This document shows positions 1-10,820 of a DNA stretch of 64,000 nt, one piece after another; the stretch's first letter is position 1; each line of letters starts with the position of its first letter. Source of the DNA: Psococerastis gibbosa (taxonomy: Eukaryota; Arthropoda; Insecta; Psocodea; Psocidae); assembly GCA_963971405.1 (NCBI GenBank), contig OZ020486.1:37223419-37287418 (forward strand), written 5' to 3'. The position numbers and the translations under genes are program-made. The notes below the pieces were generated by a model. The model had not been told where the DNA came from, searched no databases, and saw only the letters and a list, made by a program, of their open reading frames with translations.

Positions 1-1004
1 ATTCAAGGGCGCTCTAATTGGCCAATAAAAAAAGACGTGGCAGATAGCACTAAAAACTAAAGAAATATCATTGATTATAACCAATTTTCCCATCATAAAA
101 CATAAACCACTAAACCCGTCAGCGTTCTAGAAACTGTAGTTCGTTGGGCTTAAGAGTCAAAAATTATGAACCCAGAAGCAATTTCGTCTCCATTTAAAAT
201 CGCAACTTCTATAGGCCATAGAAAACTGCCACTTTGTTGTATAACCCCCAGAGGTTTCTCATCAGCAGTTTGTTATTTTCCAAAGTAATGGAATATTTGG
301 AATGAAAAAGCCCTGGTAGAAAATGGGTTACTAAAAATAAAAGCTGCGAGGCGCATTCATTAATCATCCAGCGCATTTCACATTTCCTAAATTCTCCTTT
401 GAAAGCCACGTCGCATTCTTAGAAGTTCTCCGCAAAACTCTTAGAGATCCTCCAACGAAAGATTGAACACTATGGTCTCACTTCAGAAAGGATCAAAATA
501 CTTTGGAAACCTTTCTGGTGTAAATGACAGAAGCTGTAGGAAGAAGGGAATAATATTACCGCGTACCATTCGCTACTATATCTACTTGTATAAGGGACGT
601 ACCGGTACGGGTAAATTAGATGCCCAACCTATGATACGGCCGAGGAATATGACGATTTTACTTTATAATTTCTTGTCGATTACTTGTTGATAACTTGATT
701 GTTGAATTTAACAGAAATATAATACTAAAAAAATAAAAATAAAATGTGAGTATTATGAGTCACTGTGACATCACAGCGTTATTTCCCGCCAATTAGTGTT
801 TTCGTTTAAATTGCAGTAAGTTACGCCACTTTTAATAAATGGGGCCGTTAAAATATTACGTAAGTACTCGAGAGGGGGGGGGGGGCTTTCGGGTTTTCTT
901 ACCATTGATAACAGGGGAGGAGGAGGAGTTCCAATACCGCTTGCGTAAGCTTTCTCTATTCCAAAAGCTAGGTAATATCATGAATTAATAATATAAACAG
1001 TAGT
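1..1004. other. No gene seen
   Basis: AT-rich sequence with short ORFs only. The one notable item is a G-run at 873-885, without clear MITE ends. Confidence 0.6.
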
Positions 1005-1218
1005 TGTTTTCGGTCTTAAAATCGACTATGCTAGCAGTCTTCATTTCCGCTCTTATTTCGTCGTTCTGACATCTATTGGCAAGTGTGAAGCCCAAAGATC
1101 GTTGCAGCATCCGCATCTTGGCCACATGCAGTTTTTTTTCTTCGGTCTTTCTTAAGGGCCAGCACTCTGAGCCGTAAAACAAAGTTGGTCTACAAACTTG
1201 ATAGAAAAATTCGCCCTT
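1005..1218 (-). pseudogene. LINE reverse transcriptase C-terminal fragment
   Basis: The - strand reads FFYQVCRPTLFYGSECWPLR, then KTEEKKLHVAKMRMLQRSLG and CQNDEIRAEMKTASI. This is the familiar LYGSECW / LHVAEMRMLRW region of non-LTR retrotransposon polymerases. No start, no upstream polymerase motifs and no 3' end are present. A decayed fragment. Confidence 0.85.
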
Positions 1219-1890
1219 TTATTTTTTGGGCATTTTTCATACCATTAGTTTTAATTGCATAATTCAAAAACTGCAGGGGCAGTCGCAGCGGTCTTTCAGG
1301 CTATTGACCTCTAGTAGTATTATTTATCGTGCGTACGTTACAAATTACTATTTTTGTATACTGTTTACTACATGCTGCGGGTTCATTGAGGGTGGGTTGC
1401 ATAATCACAGAATTCCAGGCGCAGGCAAAGCGGCTCATAGTCTCATGTCAGTGCGTACGCTATTGAACATAATTATCCGGTACATAGCCTTTTAGAGCTT
1501 GTGTTCCATGACGGAGGATCTTCGCTCTCGTATGTGTTATATTGATTACTATAGTATTACTCTTCCTTAGTGGGTACTACCATCTGAAGTTTTTAATTTT
1601 TGGGGTGCGTTGCGTTATATGCACTTGCAATAGTGGCCTACACTACAGCCTGGGGCTAGCCTATATTGTGCCCCATTATAAGTATCAGTATAACGCCAAG
1701 GCCTCAAGATCTATATCTCTTAACGGTGGGCTCTCAATATCAATATTGCTGGAATCCGACCATCAGAGGTTAAAGGTTAATCGCATGCAAACAATTTCAT
1801 GGATGTATCCGATTGACATTAGCCTCACTTCTTATTTTTCTTCTTGTTCTTCTAGCTCTACAGTCCTTAGGGCTTAGGCCTGCTCAATAA
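1219..1890. other. No gene seen
   Basis: Short ORFs (89 and 111 codons) without recognisable domains. No repeat partner found in the window. Confidence 0.55.
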
Positions 1891-2096
1891 CAGGACATGT
1901 AGAGTAGTGCTACGGACTCTGACTTCCACCCGAAAGGTTGTTGGTTCGAGTCCTACACTTGCTACATTTTCTGGCCATGCTTCGGAGGGCATATAAAGCA
2001 GGCGGTCCCGGGCCTTCCTAGTTGAGTGTAAGAGAGGGCTTTATAGCCCTAACTCCGCTAGGTTGGCTTAGTAATAGAACAAAAAAGACCCTTATT
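1891..2096 (+). mobile_element. SINE-1 (tRNA-derived), copy 1
   Basis: The head has pol III A-box-like TAGAGTAGTGCTACGG and B-box GGTTCGAGTCC, as in a tRNA. The body has TGGCCATGCTTCGGAGGGCA and GTGTAAGAGAGGGCTTTATA. The tail is AGTAATAGAACAAAAAAG. Seven copies occur in this window in both orientations. This is the best-preserved full-length copy. Confidence 0.9.
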
Positions 2097-2133
2097 TAAT
2101 AACACTCATCTCAGTCTCTAATTCGCCCATCCA

Positions 2134-2353
2134 GTGATTTCGTGTATAGTCCACGCAAAATGAGAAAAGTATGGACATGGAATGTTTTGATCCTGTGCAA
2201 CACTGTAAAAATATTCTTTGCACCATTTTGTGTTACCATGTTGCATTGGATACAAGGCATAACAAAAATTGGGCAAAGAATATTTTTACAGTGTTGCACA
2301 GGATCAAAACATTCCAAGTCCATACTTTTCTCATTTTGCGTAGACTATACGTC
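2134..2353. repeat. Long inverted repeat (hairpin) with arms of about 80 bp
   Basis: Arms begin GTGTATAGTCCACGCAAAAT and pass through AAACATTCC-type sequence to AATATTCTTTGC, with a loop of about 55 bp near 2225-2275. It sits just before MITE X. No target duplication found. Confidence 0.88.
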
Positions 2354-2440
2354 CCTGTACATTTGTTAAGGCGGTGATTCCACCGACCTGCAAGTGCAAA
2401 ATACAAATACGGTGACGTGGTAGCAGACATTCAAGACTTA

Positions 2441-2836
2441 GGCGGGGTTTCCACCGACCTCGCATTGCAGAATGCAAATGACATTGACGGAAATTTATGT
2501 TTTACTCTATGGCGGGGTTTTCACATACGTCAATCGTCAATGAAAATTATGAAATTGAAGGTTTAGCAGACATAAAAGACATACTAAAAATTCTGCTACC
2601 ACGTCAAAACCATATTTCTCATTGACCATTGACGTATGTGGAAACCCCGCCTATGCCATAGTTAAAATTGATCAATGATCATAGAGTAAAATCACAAACA
2701 AACAAACTAAAATTAAAAAATGGCATCATGGGATATGTTAAGTACAAACATTTTAATAGATTTCTGTAAAAGAAAAATTCAAATTTCCGTCAATGCCATT
2801 TGCATTCTGCAATGCAAGGTCGGTGGAAACCCCGCC
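2441..2836. mobile_element. MITE Y inside X, interrupted by Z
   Basis: Ends GGCGGGGTTTCCACCGACCT and its inverse. The internal part has TCAATGATCATAGAGTAAAA and a GGGATATGTTAAGTACAAAC segment. It is shared with the copies at 22530-22772 and 34640-34895. It occupies the centre of X, flanked by TTA and TAA. Confidence 0.9.
2511..2651. mobile_element. Palindromic MITE Z, 141 bp, inside Y
   Basis: Arms GGCGGGGTTTTCACATACGT and inverse GTATGTGGAAACCCCGCC, flanked by TAT on both sides (2508-2510, 2652-2654). The uninterrupted Y at 34700-34720 reads ACTCTATGCCATAG, the empty site. Other Z copies are at 6760 and 47384. Confidence 0.92.
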
Positions 2837-3171
2837 TAAGTCTTGAATGTCTGCTACCACGTCACCGTATTTGTATTTGGCACTTGCAGGTCGGTGGAAT
2901 ATCCGCCTTAGCATTCGGTTTTCTGACATTTATACGACAGGCATCATAGACGTTTCGCATACTACCACCTTGCCACTGGAGTCGATACGGTAGAATCAAG
3001 TCCTATTTTTTATTAGCCAGACTAGGCTTAACTACAGCGTACTCACTCAACAACCACCTCACACATTTGCCAATTCCCATCACAATACCAAGCGATTGCG
3101 TTTTAACAGGCAACCTCTATCGTGCACACGATCATTGATAGCGACGAATTGCTCGGGCTGAAGGTTACAAG

Positions 3172-3335
3172 CAGGGCCGTGCCCAGATTTTTATTTGGGG
3201 GGGGGGGGTCCAAAAAAATTTTTAAAACTTTTTACGTATTTTATTATTGAAAGTCCATTCTATCCAGTGTAAAGCCCTTTTATTTCGTTGGAGGTCCGGA
3301 CCCCTTAGACCCCCCCCCCCCTGGGCACGGCCCTG
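3172..3335. mobile_element. hAT-like MITE with terminal G/C runs, CAGGGCCGTGCCCAG type
   Basis: Terminal inverted repeats CAGGGCCGTGCCCAG, a G-run just inside the left end and a C-run just inside the right. 8-bp flanks GTTACAAG and GTTGCAAG (one mismatch). No ORF. Confidence 0.9.
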
Positions 3336-3779
3336 GTTGCAAGTATCTAACAAGAAGACATACCAATTTTGTGTTAGTAAAAAATTTTAAAGTTTCCTGT
3401 ACGTCAACCGTACGAACAACTTTCTTTTGACTCACAGCCGTAGGTCATCACAAATTTGTGTTGTCAACAGTACCTTTTCCTTAAGTCAGTAAATAACCGA
3501 TGTTATGCTATAAGGGAGTGAGAATACCAAAAGGGTAAATAGATGGCATTCAGTCAACTAATTCAGTGTAGGGGACCTTCACCTTGCGGTATTCGTCGGA
3601 TGTTTACTGATATACCCAATTACGGACTGCGGTCTCATTAGTCTTCTCAAAGGGCAAACGTCACTGTTTGAACGACAATAAATTTGTTTTTTGATACAAT
3701 TTTATGATAAAAATTTACCATAGGCAAGTTAATTACTCTAACTCACATGTGTGTACAGTGGCGCCAATTAAGGAATACC

Positions 3780-4080
3780 CAGTGGTAGAGCGTGGGACAA
3801 TCGCGAGTGTAATGCTTGTAAATATTTATTATTGTCGTTAAAACGCATCATTTTATATGGCAGGTTCTATCTTCTTAAAAAGTAAAAATTTGAAAATAAA
3901 AAGAAAATATTTGAAGTACAAATAACCCGACTTTCTTAGACTGCGTTGATAACATCATGCTCACACAATCTTATGTAATCGCGGCTTCTTATAGATTTCA
4001 ACGAAGCTCTTATAATACATTCTATGGATTTGTTGAGTGTAATGCGGCATTACACGCCTTACATGCACGCTCTGCCACTG
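3780..4080. mobile_element. hAT-like MITE, CAGTGGYRGAGCG type
   Basis: 301 bp with CAGTGGTAGAGCGTG and inverse CACGCTCTGCCACTG ends, flanked by GGAATACC and GGAACACC (7 of 8 match). A related copy in inverse orientation is at 5368-5650. No G-run. Confidence 0.88.
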
Positions 4081-4164
4081 GGAACACCTGAATATCACTG
4101 TAAAAAATACGCTTGATTGTCTTCACAGGGAATCTCGTGTGTTGAGCCATAAACTAAAGTTATA

Positions 4165-4372
4165 CAGTAGAAGAAATGTTCCTCTATATTATTTTGATGC
4201 ATAGTATGTGGCCGTCACAAACACAGCAGTTGGCCACAGCTTTGGAACTCCTTCGACATTATTAGTGACCGTTATTTAAAAAAATCAAGTTCAATTAGGT
4301 ACTGCGGCCGAATGGTGTTAGGGACGGCCACAAATATATACCATAATTAAGAGGAACATTTCATCTACTTTA
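4165..4372. mobile_element. Inverted-repeat element (GTAGAAGAAATGTTCCTC type)
   Basis: GTAGAAGAAATGTTCCTCTA at the left faces AGAGGAACATTTCATCTAC at the right, with inner GTGGCCGTC and GACGGCCAC also inverse. A diverged half copy may lie at 43601-43720. Confidence 0.65.
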
Positions 4373-4487
4373 TGACACCTTGTTTATTCCTATTATATAC
4401 CTATATTATTGTTATTGAATCTCCTCAAGTAGGTCAACTACGTCTGCTGATTCAATAATAAACAAATAACAAGATGAGCGTTACTTA

Positions 4488-4707
4488 GGCCCGATCCGAC
4501 GACTGATGATACTTATCATTTGAGAAACGCTTATCTTGGTATTATTATTGTTGTTATAATTGCATTGGCTGACTTAGTTATCCTATGCGAGTCGATTCAA
4601 TAATAATAATAATAATGATAATAATAACATAATAAAAAAATAATATCAAGATAAGCGTCACTTAAATGATAAGTATAGATAAGATAAGAATCAGTCGTCC
4701 AATCGGG
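4488..4707. mobile_element. Inverted-repeat MITE, GGCCCGATYSGACGACTGAT type
   Basis: Left GGCCCGATCCGACGACTGAT and right ATCAGTCGTCCAATCGGGCC are inverse. The inner arms ACGCTTATCTTG and CAAGATAAGCGT are also inverse. (AAT)n tracts fill the loop. Confidence 0.8.
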
Positions 4708-4709
4708 CC

Positions 4710-5367
4710 TTGCAATTTGAAGGACTTTTTATAGACCCAGGCCTACTTAGAGTAGCCCATACGTCCCTTGTCCAATGCCCAATGCCAACGATCCCATGGA
4801 TTTCGGACATTATTTGTCGTATTCGTATTTAATGTATGTATTTTTGGCCATTGGCAAACTGGTAAGCGTTCTCAATGTCAACCTACACCGACTACAAGCG
4901 ATAATACGACAAGCTGATACAAGCGTATCATTGACGTGACGAAACAGGCGAAGGCATGACTTAACCAAGTACAGATACGAGCCCCGGTCGGGCATTACTC
5001 ATTCTACTGCAAACAACTCACAGTGAACTTACACCAATAGTGTTTCCTCTTAACATAAATTATACCTGAAATAACAGGTGCATGTGCGGGGAAGCAAATT
5101 TATTTTAGAAGAACGCCGTTAACTGGGTGGAAGATACGTTGTTTTATCGTCAATGAGCGGAAAACCGTAACTTGTGTGGGGATGGGTAAGTAAGAGGAGT
5201 TAATTGAAGTGGACTACGTTCATTTTACATTTGGGAATTCTAGCCACATGACTCCCCCGAGCTGCCCACAGCCTCTTTAATTATACACCTCCTACAACAT
5301 TTCTGTTTTAATTGAAAATGTTCAAGGTTTTTAACTTTGTCTTTCCAGCAATCGCACATCCTGGCCC
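4710..5367. other. No gene seen
   Basis: Nothing recognised between the two MITEs. A short TA-rich inverted motif but no ORF of interest. Confidence 0.55.
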
Positions 5368-5650
5368 CAGTGGCGGAGCGTACATATAAAGCGTGCAATA
5401 CCGCATTACATCAACAAATCCTTAGAATGTATTAAGAGCTTCGTTGAAATATATAGGAAGCCGCGAGCAAATAAGATTGTAGGAGCGTGATATTATCAAC
5501 GCAGTCAAGAAAATTAAAAAATTTGTTACGTTAGAATTAAAATGGTTTCTTTTCTGTTTTCATTTTTTTTTACTTTTTAAGAAGATATTTTTAAACTTAA
5601 ATAAATGTTTGCAAGCATTACACTTGCAATTATCCCAAGCCCCGTCACTG
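5368..5650. mobile_element. hAT-like MITE, CAGTGGCGGAGCG type, copy 2
   Basis: Ends CAGTGGCGGAGCGT and inverse CCCCGTCACTG. The internal segments ATTAAGAGCTTCGTTGAAAT and TGCAAGCATTACACTTGCAA match the 3780 copy in inverse orientation. The target duplication is not clear. Confidence 0.78.
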
Positions 5651-5727
5651 GCTAGCTCGTAGAAATGCAAAGCTTGCTTTGCACAGGCCATGACAAGAGA
5701 GCTATGTATGAGAGAATGTATGTAAAG

Positions 5728-5910
5728 TAGGGGCGGATCCAGCCCATTTGGGGGAGGGGGGGGGGCGGCAAAAGTTGGTTTTTGTTCGTTCAAATAGGAA
5801 AAACATATTTAGTATCGATTAGTCATTAAATCAGAGCGTAATAAATTAACTTACAATAGATAGATTCATTAAATTTGGGGAATTTGGGAGGGGGGGGGGG
5901 CTACCCTGCA
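5728..5910. repeat. G-run element fragment(s)
   Basis: GTAGGGGCGGATCCAGCCCA at 5730 leads into a G-run. Part of 5800-5900 (ATCAGAACGTAATAAATT-like) also occurs in 54440-54480, followed by a second G-run at 5890. A right terminus is not seen. Confidence 0.55.
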
Positions 5911-5920
5911 TGCAGCAAAC

Positions 5921-6757
5921 TATACATATGGGGTACATACATTTTCATAAGAGCTCCAGAAATACTTTAAGCACAAGGTACTCATGTGCTAGATACCGTA
6001 TTTAGGTATTGAAATGCATGAGAATTAGATAAATTAAATTTTTCTTGAAACTTATCCTTCGTGCGCGAAAAGTTCTACGAATTTTCCCACGGTTAGTACT
6101 TGGAAATATTGTACTTCTGGACACTAACGTTTATGCAATATGGCCCACTGTAGGCTATATTGTTAAAATACTGTTTTCTTTAGTTGTTATTATTATGATT
6201 AGTATTATTTTTGTTATTCTCATGGTAATTTGTTTGGTTGGATAATAAAATACACACAAATGTAAAATTCTGCGAATGTTCGCTCGGGGCCGCTAGAAAT
6301 ATTTTAATATGTACTCAAAGAAAAACATTTTTTACCAGTTTGCCTTCCCATCTACGAACATAGGTATACATACAGTATATCTTTCAAAAAATTCAGACTG
6401 TTCAGTGTTTACTAAGCAGACATGCAACTCCCAAGCACGACAGGCTTTAAATCGCAAAAGCAACGAATGCATTCATGAATAAGGGGTAAAGGTCAATCGC
6501 ACTTTTCTATGAAAAATAAATTCTTTCTTATGAAATCAAGTCTAGGTCTTTTTTGGTTTTCCCCTGAACAGTAAGAAATCATGTTAAGAGGTAGGCTTGC
6601 CAGACGTTCCGATTTGCCCGGGACAGTCCCGATTTTAAAGGTAATGTCCCGACGTCCAGCAAAGAGAACCAAATGTCCCGATTTTCACAAAACGTTTTAG
6701 AGCAATTAATTATTATTATTATTATTAAAAATCGAATGTCAGATGGAAGAATCTTCT
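5921..6757. other. No gene seen
   Basis: AT-rich. A short (TTA)n near 6708 and the palindromic words GTCCCGATTTT repeated at 6626 and 6674. No coding signal. Confidence 0.55.
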
Positions 6758-6759
6758 AA

Positions 6760-6899
6760 GGCGGGGTTTCCACATACGTCAATGGTCAATGAGAAATATG
6801 GTTTTGACGTGGTAGCAGAATTTTTAGTATGTCTTTAATGTCTGCTAAAACGTCAATTTCACATTTCTCATTGACCATTGACGTATGTGGAAACCCCCC
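6760..6899. mobile_element. Palindromic MITE Z, copy 2
   Basis: 140 bp with long inverted arms (GGCGGGGTTTCCACATACGT and inverse) and the GACGTGGTAGCAGA core, then TTTTTAGTATGTCTTTAATG. The flanks are TAA and TTA. Confidence 0.9.
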
Positions 6900-6902
6900 T
6901 TA

Positions 6903-7579
6903 GGGCAATTCGGAGTAGGGAAAAGTATGGACATTGATATCTTCTCAGGTTTTCAAGCAATGATAATTTACAAATTTGATACTGAATTGAATCGTATACA
7001 AAATATATTAAGTTGAATAAAATTAATTTCCTATGACACAATACATAAAACAGTATACCTGTATATATTACATACTGTATGTATATTTTTCATTAGTAGC
7101 CTACACTAGATAAAGTGAAATTTAAAAATTTTAATTTACACTGGAGACAATTAACTTTTGCTCTCCGTTCCGAGTTGACGAAATGGAAATCTGGCAAGCC
7201 TATTTAGAGGAAAAGTATTTGTAAAAACAAAATCAAGTTAATAAATAACAATGTATCTGACCAACATAGAAGGGGGCTGTGTAAATAGAAAAATTGAAAA
7301 AATATCCGTGTATTAATCAAAAATAGGTACGGTATAACATAGAACAACAAAGCTTTGTCCCCTCAAGCTCAAGTGTGGTAGGGTGGCACATCAACCTAAC
7401 AATAACAGTAGTTATCTACAAATTATACATGAATATGTAAAAATAAACTAACTATTGTCCTTGTTATATTATACAACTGTGTTCAGGTACAGTTAACAGG
7501 TTCGTTTATTGTAAACAAATATGCCTACATACAGGTACTGTATGTATGTAGTTAAGCAGACCAAAAGTCGTTGTTAAAA
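6903..7579. other. No gene seen
   Basis: AT-rich, no ORF or repeat partner recognised. Confidence 0.55.
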
Positions 7580-7752
7580 AAAATAAGGACTTTTTATTGT
7601 TTCTATTACTAACCCAACCTAGCGGAGTTAGGGCTATAAAGCCCTCTCTTACACTCAACTAGGTAGGCCCGGGACCGCCTGCTTTACATGCCCTCCGAAG
7701 CATGGCCAGAAAATGTAGCCAGTGTGGGACTCGAACTTATGTTAAAGCATAA
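7580..7752 (-). mobile_element. SINE-1, copy 2
   Basis: Inverse copy: tail complement at 7580, body GCCCTCCGAAGCATGGCCAG, B box as GGGACTCGAACTTATG. The tRNA-like head is truncated beyond the B box. Confidence 0.88.
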
Positions 7753-7984
7753 GGTCGGTTACAGTAAATTATATTGTTCGTTTTCTGTCCAATGGGTGAT
7801 TTTTAGGCCGAAAAATTATATTGATTCTTATATACGAAGATATAGCTCACCATGTATTGTCTATAGCATTATCCCCAACTAGGACTCGAAGTCAGTTCTC
7901 TTGGCTGTTACATGGGCATGCTACTCCAAGATAAAGATCAATCTGACGAACTAACGAGAGTTTGAAAAGTTCTGCCCCTACAAG

Positions 7985-8165
7985 TTTTTTTTTTTAATAA
8001 AAGGTTAAATCGCGTACTACAAACAATTTTATGCGTGCATCCGATTAACCTCTTCAATCGCCTCACAAAGTCACCCAATAGGTACTTGTGTCGAGTTGCG
8101 ATCGCAAGGTGTGGAGATATTCCCACAAGTACAAACACGCTACCACCTTGCCACCGATGGGTCCT
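7985..8165 (-). mobile_element. SINE-2, copy 3
   Basis: Inverse copy. On the - strand it reads GGCAAGGTGGTAGCGTGTTT, AACTCGACACAAGTACCTAT and AATTGTTTGTAGTACGCG, then an A-rich tail (complement of the T-run at 7987). Confidence 0.7.
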
Positions 8166-9190
8166 AGAGATGGATAGACAAACCACAATATATGAGAATA
8201 CTCGTATATAATGAACAATGATATCAGCTGTCTATTTCAAACTAACATAGAGTTGGAAATCATGCAAAACCAAGAACATACTCGGTACAGAACAAGTTTC
8301 TAGCACAAATTCACACTTCAAATTGAATGAATTTCTGATACCGTACGAGATTAAGCGGCAAGTTGGATAAAATTTTAATAACGTTGATCCCTGAGAAGAG
8401 AAATACTTCGAGAGAATAAATTTACCCAATGCTAACATCTCAAAGTTGCACGGAAGTCTGTGAAAAGTTTGGAAGGGAAACAGTTGAACATGGCGGTTCA
8501 TTGATCGATCAAACGTCTGTGTCCGTGGCCTTCTCTGATCAACAAGTGGGTCCTTGTAACTTCTTTGGAAAATTATTCCGCACATTATTATTGGGTTAAC
8601 GGATTTTGCGTTTGTTTATATATATATTGTTATCTCATTTTGGTTACCTGCATTAATTTCAAATGTATGCAATAGAAATGATGTCTCAATTGAATTATTC
8701 ATAAAGAGAAAGTAAATAAAGTAAAATAATTTTGTCAAGTATTACTAAAATATATTAAAACCGGTCGCTTTTGGTATATTTTAGTAATACTTGACAAAGT
8801 TATCTTATTATTATAATTACTATGACGAAGTATTACAAAGTGATCGTGGAAAATATTACTGTCTGCGTGATAATTGTCAATTCCTGAATTCACAATGAGA
8901 ACTGCCAAAATTAACACTATAAAATTGCTTTGATTAATAAAGAATTTTTTAAGTGGAGTGCTGAAAATTTTACACTAAAATATACTTCTTACCATCAAAC
9001 TGAAGTAAATTATACAGTATTTACCCAGATGAAGTTCTTACTTTCAAAACACCCTCGGTCAATCTTTGTAAGCACACATCAAAATGTTTCCTAGGATACA
9101 GCAGTTTTCTGCAGGTATACTACCTATGCACCTATGTAGTATCCAAGATGGGGAGATCCAAGTTAGATAAATTCCAGCACTAAGCACCCA
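8166..9190. other. No gene seen apart from the 8731 hairpin
   Basis: A 117-codon ORF on the - strand (8232-8585) has no recognisable domain or biased composition; treated as chance. Confidence 0.5.
8731..8798. repeat. Perfect 24-bp inverted repeat (hairpin)
   Basis: TTTGTCAAGTATTACTAAAA plus TATA at 8731-8754 pairs exactly with 8775-8798 across a 20-base loop. It could be a remnant of a palindromic element; a precursor RNA is possible but not supported otherwise. Confidence 0.9.
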
Positions 9191-9204
9191 TTATATACTA
9201 TACA

Positions 9205-9696
9205 GTTGCTGACCAGCTTGCAAAAAGGGGAGCTACCTCCCCTTTTACGGGACCCGAACCTTTTTGCGGTGTTGGGGAAACCCTCGCCCGCAGATTTGTT
9301 AAAGGCAGGGAGAACCTGAAAGTGGCTGAATACTGGACCTCATTGCCGGGCCTTCGGCAAGCCAAAATGCTCCTGGGAAGCCACCAGCGCAAAAGAGCCC
9401 AAGTATGCATTAATATGAACAGGAGACATCTGCGTGTGATCACAGGATTCCTCTCTGGGCATTGCAACTTGAATGGACATCTGACCAACATAGGTGTCAG
9501 AGAGTCTAGAGCATGCAGATTCTGTAACGAAGGAGCGGAGGACCCCGAGCATATCCTCCTTCACTGCGATGCAATCGCACGTAGAAGAGCAGCATGCTTG
9601 GGAAACTTGCAATTACATGTAAAAGACCTACCACTTCTAAATCCCCTCAAGGTCCTGGCTCTCCTGAGGGAAATAGGCCTCGAGGAACTGATGTAG
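9205..9696 (+). pseudogene. 5'-truncated LINE ORF2: RNase H end and C-terminal zinc knuckle
   Basis: One open frame reads ADQLAKRGATSPF (end of an RNase H domain), then WTSLPGLRQAKMLLG, VITGFLSGHCNLNGHL and CRFCNEGAEDPEHILLHC, a CCHC finger typical of the C-terminus of RNase-H-bearing LINEs (I, R1 and LOA-like groups). It ends at TAG 9694-9696. The reverse transcriptase and endonuclease are absent because of 5' truncation. Part of the retroposed copy described next. Confidence 0.9.
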
Positions 9697-9793
9697 ATAT
9701 GTAGATTCTTTGTTGTAGGGGGCACAATAGGCCCAATAGGCTTAAGTGCACACAGGTAACACCTGTACCCCAATTTAAAAAAAAAAAAAAATA
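9207..9793 (+). mobile_element. Retroposed truncated LINE with 15-bp target duplication and poly(A)
   Basis: The insert is flanked by perfect copies of TATATACTATACAGT at 9192-9206 and 9794-9808. It ends in an A-run of about 14 just before the downstream copy. 5' truncation, a poly(A) tail and a long direct repeat are the signature of target-primed reverse transcription. The intact duplication suggests a fairly young insertion. Confidence 0.93.
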
Positions 9794-9834
9794 TATATAC
9801 TATACAGTATATTATTATACTTTTTCACTTCGAT

Positions 9835-9985
9835 AGCCAGGTGGTAGCGTGCTTGTACTTGTACGAGTCTCTACACGCCGTGCGATCGGAGACGTGTCGT
9901 ACTCAGCACGGGTACTAACCTACAGAAGCAACTGATTAGGCCAACCACATTCATTAAATTGTTTGTATGCAACTAAAAAAAGACT
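9835..9985 (+). mobile_element. SINE-2, copy 1
   Basis: GATAGCCAGGTGGTAGCGTG head, TACGAGTCTCTACACGCCGT, a GTACTCAGCACGGGTACTAA segment and AAATTGTTTGTATGCAACT end. Two other copies share these blocks (7985-8165 inverse, 12165-12312). The class is inferred from length and dispersed copies. Confidence 0.7.
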
Positions 9986-10087
9986 ACATTGATTACGACG
10001 TTTCATCAACATATTTAGTTCTACTGAACCTCCGGGATACAATCATCTTTGAAGTCAATGAGTAGTTCTACTGAAGAGGTCCACCTA

Positions 10088-10820
10088 ACAGGATATGTAG
10101 ATTAGTGGTGCGAACTCTCACTTTCATCCAAAAGGTTGCAGATTCGTATCCCACTCTTACTCTATTTTCTGGCCATGCTTCGGAGGGCATATAAAGCAGG
10201 TGACTCTGTGCCTTTCAGTATAGGGTTTTAAATTGTAGCTCTAACTCAACTGGGTTGGTTACAGGTGCGTATCTAGAATGAGACCAATGAGGGGGCTAAG
10301 ATTAAATACGAATAAAAAAGATATATTGCAAAAAATTGCCAATATAATCAGAGGGGGGGGGGGGTCAGTGGCGTAACGATAGGTTTTCGGTATATAATTT
10401 GGCGCCCCTCCAACCATTTTCATAAAAGTGTATAAAATTGGGAAAACCATTCTCATGGACGTACGTAGCTTTTAAATTAATGACCTTAGTGTCCTTTGCG
10501 CATGAACCAGAGGGTTCGGAAATATGAAAGGGGGCCCGGGGGGCCTCCCAGGGTGAAAAGTTTCGAAAAATAAGGCTGAAACATTGGGGTTTTACGCATT
10601 TTCATAGCAATAAGGGTTCTAAATTATAGGTAATTAATACAATTGTGCACAAGGGGGGAACGCCCCCTCCCCGGGAGAATATTTGTGAAAAATAGGACTG
10701 AAATAGTGGGGTTTTACGCATTTTGAGGAACCTAATGGGGGGCTATGGCCCACATAGCCCCCCCCCTCCCCCAGTAGATCCGCGCCTTGTTGGTTGGTTT
10801 AGTAATAGGATAAAAATTAT
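10088..10820 (+). mobile_element. SINE-1, copy 3, interrupted by a MITE
   Basis: The head and body run from 10088 to 10261 (ATATGTAGATTAGTGGTGCG, TGGCCATGCTTCGGAGGGCA, ACTCAACTGGGTTGGTT). The tail resumes at about 10790 (GGTTTAGTAATAGGATAAAA). The 10262-10788 segment is a later insertion. Confidence 0.85.
10262..10788. mobile_element. hAT-like element with G-runs, inserted in SINE-1 copy 3
   Basis: The left end CAGGTGCGTATCTAG and right end inverse (AGATCCGCGCCTT) are related. Flanks GTTGGTTA and GTTGGTTG match at 7 of 8. The inside holds several G-runs and GTCAGTGGCGTAACGATAGG, probably older nested copies. Confidence 0.75.

Larger units (their letters stand above)
2370..2907. mobile_element. 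Palindromic MITE X carrying nested Y and Z
   Basis: The outer arms run GGCGGTGATTCCACCGACCT (2370) to its inverse ending ATCCGCC (2907). Each arm continues through CGGTGACGTGGTAGCAGACA to a TTA/TAA centre, where element Y (2441-2836) sits. Y in turn contains Z (2511-2651). Without Y, X would be a near-perfect hairpin. Confidence 0.92.

Noticed and set aside
1542-1877. 111-codon + strand ORF
   Set aside because: No recognisable domain, hydrophobic low-information sequence, no splice context or repeat partner.
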